NCBI RefSeq assembly: GCF_018139145.2
Contig: NC_059500.1
Span: 57,873,580-57,937,579, forward strand
DNA length: 64,000 bases
DNA from: Gymnogyps californianus
Lineage: Eukaryota; Chordata; Aves; Accipitriformes; Cathartidae
Direction: 5' to 3'
Shown: positions 1-11,282 of the stretch, piece after piece
How positions within the stretch are numbered: position 1 is the first letter of the stretch
How the letters are laid out: each line of letters begins with the position of its first letter
Position numbers and translations under genes: made by a program
The notes under the pieces: generated by a model
What the model saw: the letters and a program-made list of their open reading frames with translations, nothing else
Database searches by the model: none
What the model was told of the DNA's origin: nothing

Positions 1-1482
1 CCTGTTGTCTCAGAGATCTGCAGATCCCTATAACAAATACAGATCATTCAGAGGCAAAAGGAATATTTCTAGTTAGTTTAATTAATAAACTGGTTGTCTG
101 TATAGTTTTATTTTCAACTTTTAAATATGTTATGTTTTCTTGAAGAGTGGAGATATAGGGCTTAGTTTTTAATTGATTTTTTTATCACAGTTTCGTCTCT
201 GAGTCATCAGGATGGAATGGAATAATCATAAATATTTTCCTACTATTAATAATTGTTCAGATTTCCAGACCATACATCAGATTTTTCTTTTGCAGGTGAT
301 GATTTCTTCTTGCTTTTAGTTGATGGTATTACTAGTCTTGGGGTAGAAAGTTTGTTGCTGCTTTACAACAGTTACAACAGTTTGCAACAGTCAAAATGAA
401 CTTATTGAAAGAAAATAGTCTAATTTCTGTGAATGGACATGTTTTGGTCAATTCATGTTAATAACTGAGGTGAAATAGACAATATTTTGAGTGCTGATAC
501 TTCTTCAAATCATCACTTTCCAGTAAAGAACTGTTACGTTAGAAACTCATTCACTAGCCTTGCTCTGAGTCACTTAGCCTTCCATATGGGAAAACTTGGC
601 ACGATATCTGGGCATTGGCATTGGCACTGCTTGTTTGAGGTTTCTGATTTCCTACAATATGACTGCATGCTAGGTGATAGAACATGTCAGGATAAATGGT
701 GTGTTTGAAGTTAAAAGAAGAAAACATACCTTAGTGTTAAATTGACTTGCCTCTACTGAACTATAAGGCAACACTGTCAAAATAAAAAACTTTCTAGAAA
801 GAGAGGAAAAGCCATATTCAATCTTTGATGCTAAGTGAGCTCAAGAAAGAACTAGTTAAAATACAAATAAAGCAGTATAAAAGGGTCTGACACTGTGGAT
901 ACATTTCTAGGACACATCATGATACAGTGTACTGAAGCTTTGAAAGAGCTAATATGAGAAGTAAAATAATACAGTGCCAGTAGCGTGGAGTTCTACACTA
1001 CCATGACTAGCTTGTTGGGTGTTAGCTGTGATATCAGTACACTGCTTCTCAGTGAGGAGCGTGGACATAGACGTTGTTCAGGAAATAAGCAGAGCCCCAG
1101 AGAGCTTTCATTCTTAATACAGAGGTGCGTTTTTCTTGTTAGTTTGTAAGGGCAATTATTATTGTTATAACTATTAGATATCATAATTCTGTAGCTGTGT
1201 GAACTTGTCTGTCTTTAATTCAGCACTCCAGTCATACGTTATTATTATAAGTAAAAATGACTCATGGAACTGTGGAAATAACATTGTAGAATAAATGCTC
1301 TTTCCCAGACTCATTCCCTCAGGTAAGGAACTTACAGTCTCTGATAAACCTTGGAAAACGCCATATTCTGATCTCAGTTTCTGTAAGTTTTGGCTTGACC
1401 TAACATCACAGGCATATTTCCTTCTCTTCAAGGTGTCTGGCAACTAAAATAAACCCTACATGTAATTCTAGTAATGTCCACT
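1..1482. other. Non-coding stretch, no recognised feature
   Basis: AT-rich single-copy-looking DNA. Reading frames here are short and lack recognisable motifs or flanking splice sites. I see no repeat family in it. It ends at the left target-site copy (CCACT, 1478-1482) of the LTR that follows. Confidence 0.6.
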
Positions 1483-2054
1483 TGTCCTGGTTTCAGCTGG
1501 GATAGAATTAATTTTCTTCTTAGTAGCTGGTACAGTGCTGTGTTTTGGATTTAGTGTGAGAATAATGTTGATAACACACTGATGTTTCAGTTAAGGACTT
1601 TTCAGTTTCCCATGCGCTGCCAGCAAGCAGGTGCACAAGAAGCTGGGATGGAGCATAGCCAGGACACTTGACCCCAACTAGCCAAAGGGATATCCCATAC
1701 CATAGAACATCATCCCCAGTATATAAACAGGGGGGAGTTGGCCAGGAGGGGCGGATCGCTGCTCTGGCATCAGTCAGCGGGTGGTGAGCAATTGCACTGT
1801 GCATCACTTGTCTTTTCTTGGGTTTTATTTCTCTCTTTTTTTGGTAATATTCCTTTTCATTACAATTATTATTATTATATTTTTATTATTATTAGTTAGT
1901 ATTACATTTTATTTTACTTTAGTTATTATAGTGCTCTTATCTCAACCCACGAGTTTTAATTTTTTCTCCTGATTCTCCTCCCCATCCCACTGGGAGCGGG
2001 GAGGGAGGAGCAGCTGCATGGTGCTTAGTTGCTGGCTGGGATCAAACCACAACA
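1483..2054 (+). mobile_element. Solo LTR, avian type I (ERV-derived), copy 1
   Basis: A 572-base LTR in + orientation, starting TGTCCTGGTTTC and ending AAACCACAACA, with the same order of blocks as the copies at 6653 and 27383. It is flanked by CCACT (1478-1482) and CCATT (2055-2059), a 5-base target duplication with one mismatch. A 5-base duplication fits class III (ERVL-like) elements; that class assignment is inference. A TATA box (TATATAAA) lies at 1720-1727. The 3' part holds a T-rich and ATT-rich tract at 1815-1925. The usual ATTAAA polyadenylation hexamer of this family has decayed to ATTATA near 1925. No primer-binding site or internal retroviral sequence follows, so this is a solo LTR left by LTR-LTR recombination. 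Confidence 0.85.
1720..1727 (+). promoter_or_regulatory. TATA box of LTR copy 1
   Basis: TATATAAA within the block shared by the three type I LTRs, where the U3 core promoter is expected. Whether it is active cannot be told from sequence. Confidence 0.55.
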
Positions 2055-2761
2055 CCATTGACACTTATGTGACACAGGAGAAAAAAAACAATTTAGTGAA
2101 AATCACAAACACCACACATATATTAAACCACTTGGAGACAATTTTGATTAAACTATTGGCAGACTTTGCATATTACCGATACTCTGTCTTGTTTACTGAC
2201 CTGGCTGTCAGGTAGACTCTGCAGAATTCTGGAAATCTCTTCCTTGGTTGACTCTTTCAGTTACAAACAAAAGATGTCTCAAAGATTCACTTACATGGCA
2301 GAAGTGGTCATGAACACCTGTTCTTTTGAAAGGTCTCACTGTGATCTCATGTAGCTGAAAGATGGGTGTCCCATTTTAATCTCCCAGTGACAGATCTGTA
2401 ATACTTTCAATACATCTTTGCCAGTTTGATGCAGCTTCAACAGTTTACATATCACCTCCTCCTTTAGCACAGGACTCAGTACGTCAATCCTTTAAAGTAC
2501 TTATATAGAAGATGGGACCCAATGCAGTGCTGTATCAAGTACAACTCATGTTGGAAAGCAGGCCTTTGACTCTCAGGTTACAGCAATTCCCTTGGTTTCA
2601 CGGGGATCAATACAAGACTGCGTAAAAGACAAAATGTAGTTCCTAATCTGTAATACCCTTCTTGCCTTGTATTTCTTGTTACTTTATGATGCAGAAGAGA
2701 TGAGGAGGAGCAAATCAAATATCATTACAACTTTATTTTCCATGTTGTTCTCCCTTTCCAG
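2055..2761. other. Non-coding stretch, no recognised feature
   Basis: Begins with the right target-site copy of the LTR (CCATT, 2055-2059). No known repeat and no credible coding frame. The last 20 bases form a pyrimidine-rich tract ending in CAG at 2759-2761, read here as a possible splice acceptor. Confidence 0.5.
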
Positions 2762-2942
2762 CACATCTCTTACCATGATACTCATTCGCTAATATGTGTT
2801 GTATCTACTAAAACAGAGTACTTTGGAGGAGAAATGGCAGCAGATGGTCTTGAGCCACGAGGTGGGAGGAAGATAGGAGGAAATTATTCTACAACTTTTG
2901 CTGAGGAGCAGGATCATTTTTGTTGGAAAAGTCACAGAGAAA
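2762..2942 (+). CDS. Candidate coding exon 1 of an unrecognised small gene
   Basis: What is seen: a pyrimidine-rich tract (gttctccctttccag) precedes 2762, the following 181 bases are open in one frame for 60 codons, and the segment ends at 2942 exactly before a consensus donor GTAAGT. An internal ATG at 2834-2836 (GAAATGG, good Kozak context) would start a protein beginning MAADGLEPRGG. Exon phase at the 3' end is 1. The next exon-like segment (5321-5387) begins with the two bases needed to complete that codon. What is inferred: that this is the first coding exon of a multi-exon gene. I recognise no family, and the residues are polar with no domain visible. Against it: splice-like sequence is common, a 60-codon open frame can occur by chance, and a second donor-like site sits 30 bases downstream. 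Confidence 0.25.
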
Positions 2943-5320
2943 GTAAGTAATAGGAATAGAAAACAGAAAAAGGTAAGTCTGTGATGCAAATTGAAGCAGG
3001 AAAATTCTGGAATATTCCAGAGAACTCATTCATGGTTAATAAATCAAGCTTTGTATGCACGTAAGCTATGTACATAAGAAATCCACAAGTATGTACACAA
3101 TTACTTATTGTGGCCTTATTAATGAGATGTAGCCCAAACACCCATATTCTCAACCACTTGATAGTTTTTGACTCCTTATGAAGGTTTTTCCTCTGCATGT
3201 TAAAATCCTTGATTCATATTTCAGGGTAGATCATAACTTTACAGTCTTCTCTAAGTAAGGGCAGGACATTGTTTTAGGACTACTGTAGAATGAATGTTTG
3301 CACAGAACATCAAAAAACTTTCCTTGTTGATCTTTTGCTCTGGGAAATGCCAGCTTTTTTTCTCTCTATGGAGCAGCTTAGGCTCCCTGGGCACTTGACC
3401 CACAATAGCAATAGAGTAGGGAACAATGCAAAGACTGTTTCTTCTTTAGTATGCTTACATGCTCTTCTCAAAGCAAAGGTATAAAGAAGGGCCTAGGAGT
3501 AGAGTAGAGAAGCAATCTTTATTGGGACAATGTAATCCAGTTTAAAAATGGGACAGAGATTATTTTTTGATGTAAAAATGTCCACAGTATGGCTCTGGTT
3601 TTCTAAATATAAAGAAATCTTAAGAGGCAGAGGTATATGCTGGGGGTACAGAAGAAAAATGCTGATGCTAATTTTTCTTCATTCCTTCGGACTGCAAGAT
3701 TTTAGACCTTCTAAACAGTATTTTAAAGGTAGATCAAGATTTTTTTTTTTTTATATAATGCCCTGACTTTCCAAGCCCATTTCAAGTTAGCAGCCCATAT
3801 TCATTCAAACAATGTCAACCAAAGTAACCTTTATAGCAGCAGTGTTTTGTGATTAGTCAGACAGCCCCTCTGCAAACACAGAATTCCATTCTCTGTTTCA
3901 TCGCTTGGTGCTCTTCAGATTTGGCTAGACTGTGAGGTCCCTAGATCTAATGACTGTGTCACCAAGAATACTTAATAAGATGATTTTCCTGCTCTTCTGA
4001 TCTTTTTTTAACCTTAATTTTTTAAAACCATGCAGTCACAAATTGTTAGAATTACAGTATTATAACGGTTATTACATATTACTAATAGCTTGTAAATAAC
4101 CAAAACAATATTGGAACCATTTATGTTTTATTGAGTCCTTCTTTTGAAATAAATCTTTGGCTTTACAGCATCAGTACATTCAATAAAAATAACTTGCTTT
4201 TTTTTTTTTAATGTGAATTTCCCCATCCATGCAGAAGCTGCAGTTTATGTGATATATTCCTAGACCGTAGTTGTACTAACGTGTTTTAAAATGTTCTTTC
4301 ACTGTTATCTTTTTTTCCCTGACATTTTGTTCATCTGCACTGAATGAGACATAGTCCGTATTCCAATAGGAAATAAATGTGTGGGAAAATTTAAGCCTTT
4401 ATTTTTCCTCTATTCAGAAACTGAAAATTCAGCTGGATAAATGGCTGCTAAGGATTACCATGAGGATTTAAAAAGTAAGATGGATTTGTAGAAACCAAAA
4501 GTATTTCTAGAAAAACTGAAATGTTCTACAAGAGACTATAGCAATTGTACAAGAGGAGATCAAAGCCCATGTTCAGTAAAAGTATGTTCAGTAGGAGGAG
4601 CTGACATTTATCCAGTAAGCTTGATCTGAACTTTCTGGCTAAGCTGGAAATGTTGAAATAAACCTGATTTACTGAAGTTCTAGTTTCAACTCTTTCACCT
4701 CTGAGAGGTGTATATTCACTGAGAGAATGATTTTCTTGCTTTTATTATGTATAGCTTATTGGGCTATTGAATGGTATCCTCTCTTCTCCATTGTAACATG
4801 AAACAATGTTGGTGGCAGGCAACTTTTTAAAAATTTTTTTTAAACAAACCATATTTGCACTACAATACATCATTTAAATGTAGTTGTAGTCAGGGTCACT
4901 CAGGGTATGTTTTCAACCATGCATATTGTACAAGTCCTTCTATTTGCCACTGCTCTCAGGATTTTAAAATTAATGACATTTCCGTTGAGTAGTTTCTTTG
5001 ATATTTTCCATGACCTTTAGAAAAATACTTTGAATATTTTCTTTCTCATCTTCAATTTTTCGCAGCATTTCCTTCTCTTTGCTGATGCTGAGCCCTAACT
5101 TTCAACTAATTGCTTCTCTTGTAATGGATTTCTCTTCTATTGTTCCTTCACAGAAAATACTGTCCTAACATAGACACATTAAACTAACTGAAGTCAGTTT
5201 TGGTTTTGTCATGGGTTCCCTATGTACCCTTTTGAACCCAACTGTTTTAGTGACTTTTTTTTCAGAAGCATTTGGGCTTAAATCTCCCCTGTAGCTTGTG
5301 CAAGCCTTTTTTCTCTTTAG
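2943..5320. other. Possible intron / non-coding stretch
   Basis: If the gene model holds this is intron 1. It holds a T11-12 run near 3740 and a T10 run near 4200 but no recognised transposable element. A pyrimidine tract and AG (ttttttctctttag) end it at 5320. Confidence 0.45.
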
Positions 5321-5387
5321 CAAGGATGAACCAAGGATTTAGAAACTATTCTCCAAAGCCCTTTTTATTTGGAGGACGTTCAGATGG
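5321..5387 (+). CDS. Candidate coding exon 2 of the unrecognised small gene
   Basis: A 67-base segment between a strong acceptor (ttttttctctttag, ending 5320) and a donor GTAAGC (from 5388). Only one frame is open. It takes the first two bases to complete a codon from the previous exon and then reads RMNQGFRNYSPKPFLFGGR followed by Ser-Asp and two bases of a Gly codon. It also contains an ATG in good context (AAGGATGA, 5325-5327), so translation could instead begin here. Phase out is 2, which is what both 11180-11282 and 18189-18259 need. No homologue comes to mind. Short open segments are easy to obtain by chance, so the support lies in the splice sites and in phase agreement with its neighbours. 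Confidence 0.3.
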
Positions 5388-6370
5388 GTAAGCAGACTTT
5401 GTTTTTCTGTAAGCTTATGTTTAATTATATATAGAACTACCACTTTGCTGGAAAGGCAGCTGTTACTGTGGTTTCTCTTTGGGTGCCAAGCTGTTAGTCA
5501 GTCAATGTCCCGTCATTGTGGAAACTTTATAACTTGTCATTTTTCAGTTGTTTTCCTTAACTCAGAACAATTATCTAGACTACATAAGCAGACACCTGTC
5601 TGTCTCTCTCTTTCTCAATAGGCAATCATGATGGGTTTCATTTCTTCTCTTCATTATACAGGATGGTTTCCATCATCAGATATATGTTATAAAATCTGGG
5701 CTGCAGGTGTATATAACTGAGCAAGATTTAGCCCACTTGTACCTTTTTGCACATAGGTAGTATGCAGCAATTGCAGTTTTCTTTTTTTTTTCTTTTTGAA
5801 TACATGACAAAGGTTTTATTGACGTTTATTTTTATGCTTGCAGACAAGCTGTTTCTCCAAATAAAAAACTCTCACAAAGATATTCCTCATAATTTTCTTG
5901 TAGTCTTTTCTTTAGATGTTGCTATTATCTTTCCATCTTCTCTCAACCATATCTTTCACAGCTTTGCATATGGGGTAAGTAAAACTGTTTGCTTCATTAT
6001 TTCAGTTATGATTTCATCCAATAGTATTACTGTGAAGTTCACTGTGAAGTCTACTGATAATACGTGTACTTGTCTCAGTTGCTTCTCATGGATCCAAGTG
6101 TAATGCTTTGTATTTGGTGTTTGTTATGTTTTGACAGTAGTAGACCTAAAAGAAAGTTCAGACATGACCATGCCATTAAATTATTTGCAATGGTGCAGTA
6201 ACTCATGGGGTTTCTGCAGCTGAGCATCAGAGAATCATTTGAGAGTTAGAATAGGGCACCATTCTATTCTCTTTTCTATTCTAACTATGTTATTTCTTCC
6301 CAAACTGTTTAGCTGGCTTATCATTACTGTCTTCTCACTCCAGTACCTAGTTCTGCTTCCAAGCACAGCA
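5388..6370. other. Non-coding stretch
   Basis: Possible intron sequence. A pyrimidine tract ending in AG near 5621 starts another short open segment (to about 5709), but its phase does not agree with the neighbouring exon candidates. No repeat recognised. Confidence 0.45.
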
Positions 6371-6500
6371 TCATAAGATAACTGAGCTTGGAAAGGATCT
6401 TAGGAGATCTGTAGTCCAATCTCCTGCTCAAAACAGGATCAGCTGTGAGGTCAGATTAGCTTGCTCAGGGATTTATCCAGTCTCGTCATAACTACACAAC
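6371..6500 (-). mobile_element. CR1 LINE fragment, 3' end only
   Basis: A 5'-truncated CR1 remnant on the minus strand. It is recognised by the block 'gagcttggaaaggatctt', followed by the usual 'gtccaatctcctgctcaaa' region and 'gcttgctcagggatttatcc'. Only the 3' untranslated end is present, and it is heavily diverged, so it is an old copy. It lies directly left of another CR1 copy. Confidence 0.75.
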
Positions 6501-6514
6501 ATCCAACAGAATTG

Positions 6515-6652
6515 CACAGAATCACAAACTAGTTGAGGTTTGAAGGGACCTCTAGAGATTGCCCAGTCTAACCCCCACCGCAGCTCAAAGCAGGATCAGG
6601 TAGAGCAGGTTGCTCAAGGACACGTCCAGTCAGGTTTTTGAGTATCTCCAGG
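6515..6652 (-). mobile_element. CR1 LINE, 3' part (left of the nested LTR)
   Basis: The 3' end of a CR1 copy on the minus strand ('cacagaatcacaaactagtt', 'aagggacctctagagattg', 'gcaggttgctcaagga'). It is interrupted at 6652 by an LTR insertion and resumes at 7253. The last five bases (CCAGG) are the left target duplication. Confidence 0.85.
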
Positions 6653-6911
6653 TGTGCTGGTTTTGACTGGGATAGAGTTGAATGTCTTCATAGTGGCTTG
6701 TATGGGGCTATGTTTTGGATTTGTGCTGAAAACAGTGTTGATAACACAGGGATGTTTTAGTTACTGCTGAGCAGTACTTGCACAGCGTCAAGGTCTTTTC
6801 TGCTTCTCACCCCACGCCACCAGCGAGTAGGCTGGGGATGCACAAGAAGCTGGGAGGGGACACAGCCAGGACAGCTGACCCCAACTGACCAAAGGGATAT
6901 TCCATACCGTA

Positions 6912-6919
6912 TGACGTCA
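6912..6919 (+). promoter_or_regulatory. CRE/ATF palindrome in LTR copy 2
   Basis: TGACGTCA is intact here. At the equivalent place copy 3 reads TGACATCA and copy 1 is further decayed. The site sits about 9 bases upstream of the TATA box, a usual arrangement for CREB/ATF-responsive core promoters. Activity is inference. Confidence 0.6.
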
Positions 6920-6927
6920 TGCTCAGC

Positions 6928-6934
6928 ATATAAA
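6928..6934 (+). promoter_or_regulatory. TATA box of LTR copy 2
   Basis: ATATAAA in the U3 core promoter position, directly after the CRE palindrome. Confidence 0.55.
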
Positions 6935-7114
6935 GCTGGGGGTAGAAGAAGGAAGATTGGGACTTTTGAAGCGATGACATTTGTCTTCCCAAGTTACTGT
7001 CAGGTGTGATGGAGCCCTGCTTTCCTGGAGATGGCTGAACACCTGCCTGCTGATGGGAAGTAGTGAATGAATTCCTTGTTTTGCTTTGCTTGGTGCGCGG
7101 CTTTTGCTTTACCT

Positions 7115-7120
7115 ATTAAA
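7115..7120 (+). terminator. ATTAAA polyadenylation hexamer in LTR copy 2
   Basis: ATTAAA followed by CTGTCTTTATCTC, in the position where the R region of this LTR family carries its poly(A) signal. Confidence 0.5.
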
Positions 7121-7252
7121 CTGTCTTTATCTCAATCCATGAGTTTTCTCACTTTTACTCTTCTGATTCTCTCCCCCATCCCATCGTGGGGGGAGTGAGT
7201 GAGCAGCTGTGTGGTGCTTAGTTGCCAGTTGGAGTTAAACCACGACACCAGG

Positions 7253-7630
7253 GAATGACAGTCCACAGCCTCTCTGAGCAACTTGATCCAGTGTTTGATT
7301 GTCCTCACAGTAAAAAAGTTTTTTCTTGTGTTCAGATGGAATTTCCTGTGTTTCTATTTATGCCTATTGCCTCTTGTTCTGTCACTGGGCACCACTGAGA
7401 AGAGTCTTGCTCCATCTTCTTTACACCCTGCCGTCAGATATTTATAAACATTGATGAGATTAGCCCAAGCGTTCTATTTTCTAGGCTAAACAATCCCCGC
7501 TCTCTCAGCCTGTTCTCATATGAACGATGCTCCAGTTTCTTAATTGTCTTTGTGGCATTTCAGTGGACTTACTCCAGTAAATCCATGTCTTTCTTGTCAT
7601 GGGGGAGGCTTTCCAGTATGAGAAAGGGCA
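7253..7630 (-). mobile_element. CR1 LINE, continuation right of the nested LTR
   Basis: Continues the CR1 copy of 6515-6652: 'cacagcctctctgagcaact', 'tttcttgtgttcagatgg', then the block 'ttctaggctaaacaatcc' and 'ctctctcagcctgttctc', all in CR1 order on the minus strand. It breaks off near 7630, where a second CR1 copy begins in the middle of its own 3' region. Confidence 0.85.
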
Positions 7631-7632
7631 AC

Positions 7633-8312
7633 CAAAAATGGAGACTGCACAGCCTCTCTGGGCAACCTGTTCCATTTCACTGTCCTCATAGTGATTTTTT
7701 TCCCCTTCTATCCAGTCTGAACCTCTCTTGTTTTAGTGTCTGCTGTCTCTCATCCTCCCAGCGTGCACCACTGTGACTGGCCTGGCCTCTTGCAGGTGTT
7801 GCCAGAGTGCTATTAGCTCTGCCTAAAGCCTTCTCTTTTCCATGCTGAACAAGCCCAGTTTCCTCAGCCTCTTCTCACAGGGCAAGTGCTCCAGCCTGAA
7901 GACCATCTTGATGGCTCTCCACTGTATTCACTCCAGTTGACTCAAGTTTTTCATGTACTGGAGGGCTCAACAGTAGCACTGTTTTCTACATGCAGTCCAA
8001 CAAGTGCTGAGTAGAGGGATAATCACTTCCCTTGATTTTACTGGCTGTGCTCCTGTTGTTACAGCCCAGGATGTGGTTGGCCATCTTACCTGCCTTTTCT
8101 GCAAAGCTGCTTCCTGGCCAGTCAGACCCTGTCTCTATGTTCACAAGGGGTTCCTCCTTCCCAGGTGGAGGAATTTGCATTCATCCTTGCTGAAATTAAT
8201 GCAGTTCCTGTTGGCACATTCCTCCAATCTGTGTAGGTCTTTCTGGACTTTGTTCCTCAAGGACCTGCCCTTCAGTGTATTCACTGATTTGCCCTGAGAC
8301 CCGTTACTTCCC
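7633..8312 (-). mobile_element. CR1 LINE fragment, second subfamily
   Basis: A minus-strand CR1 copy starting inside the 3' region ('gcacagcctctctgggcaac') and running back into the ORF2 3' coding part ('acagcccaggatgtggttgg', 'aattaatgcagttcctgttg'). It differs in sequence from the copy on its left, so it is a separate insertion of another subfamily. It lacks its own 3' terminus. All frames are broken by stops. Confidence 0.8.
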
Positions 8313-9032
8313 TTTTGACATGGAGCTAGGCAGAAGTGAGACTACCAGTGCTCAGCCCTGTCTGGTGTTTTGCCTCCTATTTTATCAGTTTATTTATTTG
8401 GGGCTGGATTAATATTTAGAAGCAACTTTTTTTAATGGATAGTAAAAGAATGTGCAGTTTCTACTCTGCTTCTTGTTTTCTGACCCTTTTCCACTCTTTC
8501 CTATCACAGTTGTACTATAGCTAGTCACATTGTAGACCTTAAGTTTTAAACGCTGCATCAAGAACCCTTTATTTTTATTTGCCTGTGAAATGTTTAGCAG
8601 ACATTGGGTCAGTCCGTGAACTCTCTATTGACATTATTGAACCCTTACTCATAGAGTTAGTGTTACTGGCTTCAAAAGCTTGAAGAAGTTACATATCAGG
8701 GATTTGATCCTGTCAGTCTCTGTTCATGCAGATAGTCCCATCTTTCAAATGTGAAGTCAAAGGACATACCTCAAATAAGACAGGTTGGATACAGTCCTTA
8801 ACAAAGCTAACCAGAAAAACTCAAGACACATGCTAGGGGGCAGAGGCCTTTTCAGGCAAGAAAGAAACTGCTCAAGGGTGTGGTTTTCCAAGGTCAATTT
8901 CAGTAACAGTGAAACTCAAATCCGGTTAGGAAAAAGTGGTGGAGGGTAAGTGGCAGTTGGGAAATTTAGACTTCTAAGCAGTGAGAAGCACTTGGTCCAG
9001 CATTTACTGAGCAGTGAGCAGCTTGAACCAGA

Positions 9033-9050
9033 CATCATCATCATCATCAT
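9033..9050 (+). repeat. (CAT)6 microsatellite
   Basis: Six perfect CAT units. Confidence 0.95.
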
Positions 9051-9051
9051 T

Positions 9052-9073
9052 AAGGTCCATCAACATGGACCTT
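9052..9073 (+). repeat. Perfect 9-base inverted repeat (hairpin)
   Basis: AAGGTCCAT and ATGGACCTT separated by CAAC, giving a perfect 9-base stem with a 4-base loop, one base after the CAT repeat. Confidence 0.8.
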
Positions 9074-11179
9074 GAACATGGAAGTGTCATGGGAATTTCT
9101 ACCTAGTTTTGCTAAATAGTAACTTGCTGCTTTAAAATAACTCACAGTTTTGATCCCTTGAAAATATTCAGCAGAAAAAAAAAATTTGTATCCCTGCAAA
9201 TATTTAACAAATAATACAGCATTCTCTGGTATATGAGTACAACACTGGTTTCTTCTCTTTATTTGGGGTAGGAGGGACAACAGATGAAACATAATGACTG
9301 TCTTACATGTATGCTGAATTTGCTGATTTTCTTGAATTTACTTCTGGAGATTGTCCTAAATAGCTGTGTTATCAAACATGTCCTGGAGAAACTTGCCCTC
9401 AGACCTACTAGCGTAGTAATACTTTCTGTAAGCCAATAGCATAAGCCTGAATTTATTACACAATACAGGTTTTCTGCTCTCTGTTATTATCCCATAGTGA
9501 GAAGACTGGCAGTGGTCAGTAAAAGATCTAACTCTGCTGAGAATATTTTAACTGTAGGTATGTTCATATTCGGGGCAGTGAAAAGAACAGTGAGAAGCAG
9601 TGTAAATTAAACTGGCTTTAAAATAATTAGTCCTGGTAACAGTGTAGCCACCACAGGAAGTAAAACAGCCATGAAGCAAGGTGAATAAACGTGTACTGTA
9701 ACTTCACTAAGGATCTATACAATGGCATTTAACACAGCTCTATCATCTATATTCACTGTGATGTCTCATTTTAAGAGAGCTTATGGTGTTCATAGAGTAA
9801 GATACAGCCCGCTAGTACATTGACAACAGGACCCAGAACCTAACAGCACTGAACAGCTGTCAGTAGGTGATATGAATTCTTCGTTGCTCTGTCAGATTGT
9901 GGGACCTAAGTCCACATTGCCTGTCCATAGTAGTCTGTCTAAATATGCTCTTTTGATTATTTCACTCTGCATAGGATAGACTTGTGTTGTAGTGGAATAA
10001 GGACAAGGAAAGATGGAAAATATTTTTGTCTCATCTCAGTAATTGGAAGGAAAATTTCTCATTCTTTTTGGGAGACAGAAAAAGCAAGATCTTGGAGTGG
10101 CTTCTCCACAGCTATTTGTGGTAGACTTGTCATTAATGTTGAGTTTCTCCTCATAGGTTCATAATTTCTTTAAAGAAATTTCCTATCTTGGGCATTACAA
10201 CATAACTTCTAGAGTCTTATGCCTATATGTAACACCGAAATCTGTCCCTTTTCCGGAATTAGCATTTCTTGAAATACTTAGCTGAATTAATGGCATTAAG
10301 TCTTTCCATAAGTGGTGAGAAAATAACAACAGTGAATTTTCACTGTGAATTCCCACTCTGAGTTAATTTCCACTTTGAATCACCATCCTTGCAGGTAATC
10401 TGTTTAGTGCCAGATACTTTCCCCTGCCCTTCAAAGGGCAAGAAATCTGCAATGTAACTTTACCACTTCTGACTTTTGATTTTGTCTTGTGTTAGAGGAC
10501 TCATGAAGATTCACTGCAAATGCAGAGAAAGGAAAGTTATATTTATACGCTAATTAGGGGTATTTATAATGCTATTTTGCTTAGCTGGCAGAGCTGAACA
10601 GTTTCTCATAAGCTATCTGACTGGCTAATTGTACAAGTGCAGTACATGTGCTTTCTCTTCTGAGTAGCTGTGGGTGGGTGCTGAAAGCAAAATGTTATGC
10701 TGGCTGGCATTGCAGAAAGAATGATTTCAGCATTAGTGTAACAACAAGTTTGTCTCGCAATTTGGCAGTGAGGTTTGTTTTAGTACAATATTGTTCTCAG
10801 AGTGCTATAATTATGGGTCAGACAATAGTTTTGTTCAAAGCTTTTCCAGTGATTTATGACCTCCCCAAAATTACTTTTTCACCTAGTATTTTCCTGCTTG
10901 CTTTTCACCAAAAGTGATTATATTTAATGGGAAAATTGGAAGAGAATCCTTTCAAAGTATTTGAGTTATGTGAGCATAACAAAAGGAATTTCTCCTGCCA
11001 TTAAAAAAAATAATTTTTTTTAAGATGGAGACCTTTGAAAAGCCGGATATATTTTTTCACTAGGAATGTTTTCTTTAAGATTCAACATTCACAGTTCAAG
11101 CAAGCATAGCCTTGATTGAAAGGTTTGACATAGACGTGATTGTCAAATATTAATGCATTCCCTTACTTCTCTTCTTTAG

Positions 11180-11282
11180 GACTACCACTGACTTTGCCAT
11201 GAGGAAAAGAAAAAAAAAAAGTAGTGAAGAAGAAAAGACAGACTGGATGTCATTATCAAAATTCAGCTCTTCTGCATGGTAG
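11180..11282 (+). CDS. Candidate alternative last exon, with stop codon
   Basis: Follows a strong acceptor (cttacttctcttctttag). One base completes a codon left open by exon candidate 5321-5387 (GG + G = Gly). The frame then reads TTTDFAMRKRKKKSSEEEK and continues to a TAG at 11280-11282. The stretch is lysine, serine and glutamate rich because the DNA is purine rich (A-run 11210-11220), so the reading could be a compositional accident. An AATAAA hexamer lies 15 bases after the stop. Joined to the two upstream candidates it would end a 92-residue protein. No family recognised. Confidence 0.22.

Larger units (their letters stand above)
6653..7247 (+). mobile_element. Solo LTR, avian type I, copy 2, nested in CR1
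   Basis: A 595-base LTR in + orientation, TGTGCTGGTTTTGACTGG to GTTAAACCACGACA, flanked by perfect 5-base target duplications CCAGG (6648-6652 and 7248-7252). It interrupts a CR1 copy whose two halves rejoin cleanly, so it is younger than that CR1. It has a perfect CRE/ATF palindrome TGACGTCA at 6912-6919, just upstream of ATATAAA at 6928-6934, and an ATTAAA polyadenylation hexamer at 7115-7120. It lacks the long ATT-rich tract of copies 1 and 3. No internal retroviral sequence is attached. Confidence 0.9.
8313..11179. other. Non-coding stretch with a CAT microsatellite and a hairpin
   Basis: Mostly featureless AT-rich DNA, part of a possible intron. It holds (CAT)6 at 9033-9050 with an adjoining hairpin. 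A short degenerate triplication is visible near 10330-10382, in which blocks resembling 'ttcactgtgaattc' recur about every 17 bases. It ends in a long pyrimidine tract (cttacttctcttctttag). Confidence 0.5.

Noticed and set aside
5622..5709. Exon-like segment with a good acceptor (tctctctctttctcaatag) and an open frame
   Set aside because: Its open frame needs phase 0, which does not follow from exon candidate 5321-5387, and its possible donor (GTGTAT) is weak.
5747..6103. A 118-codon + strand frame
   Set aside because: Phenylalanine- and isoleucine-rich because of T-runs. No motif and no transcript signals.
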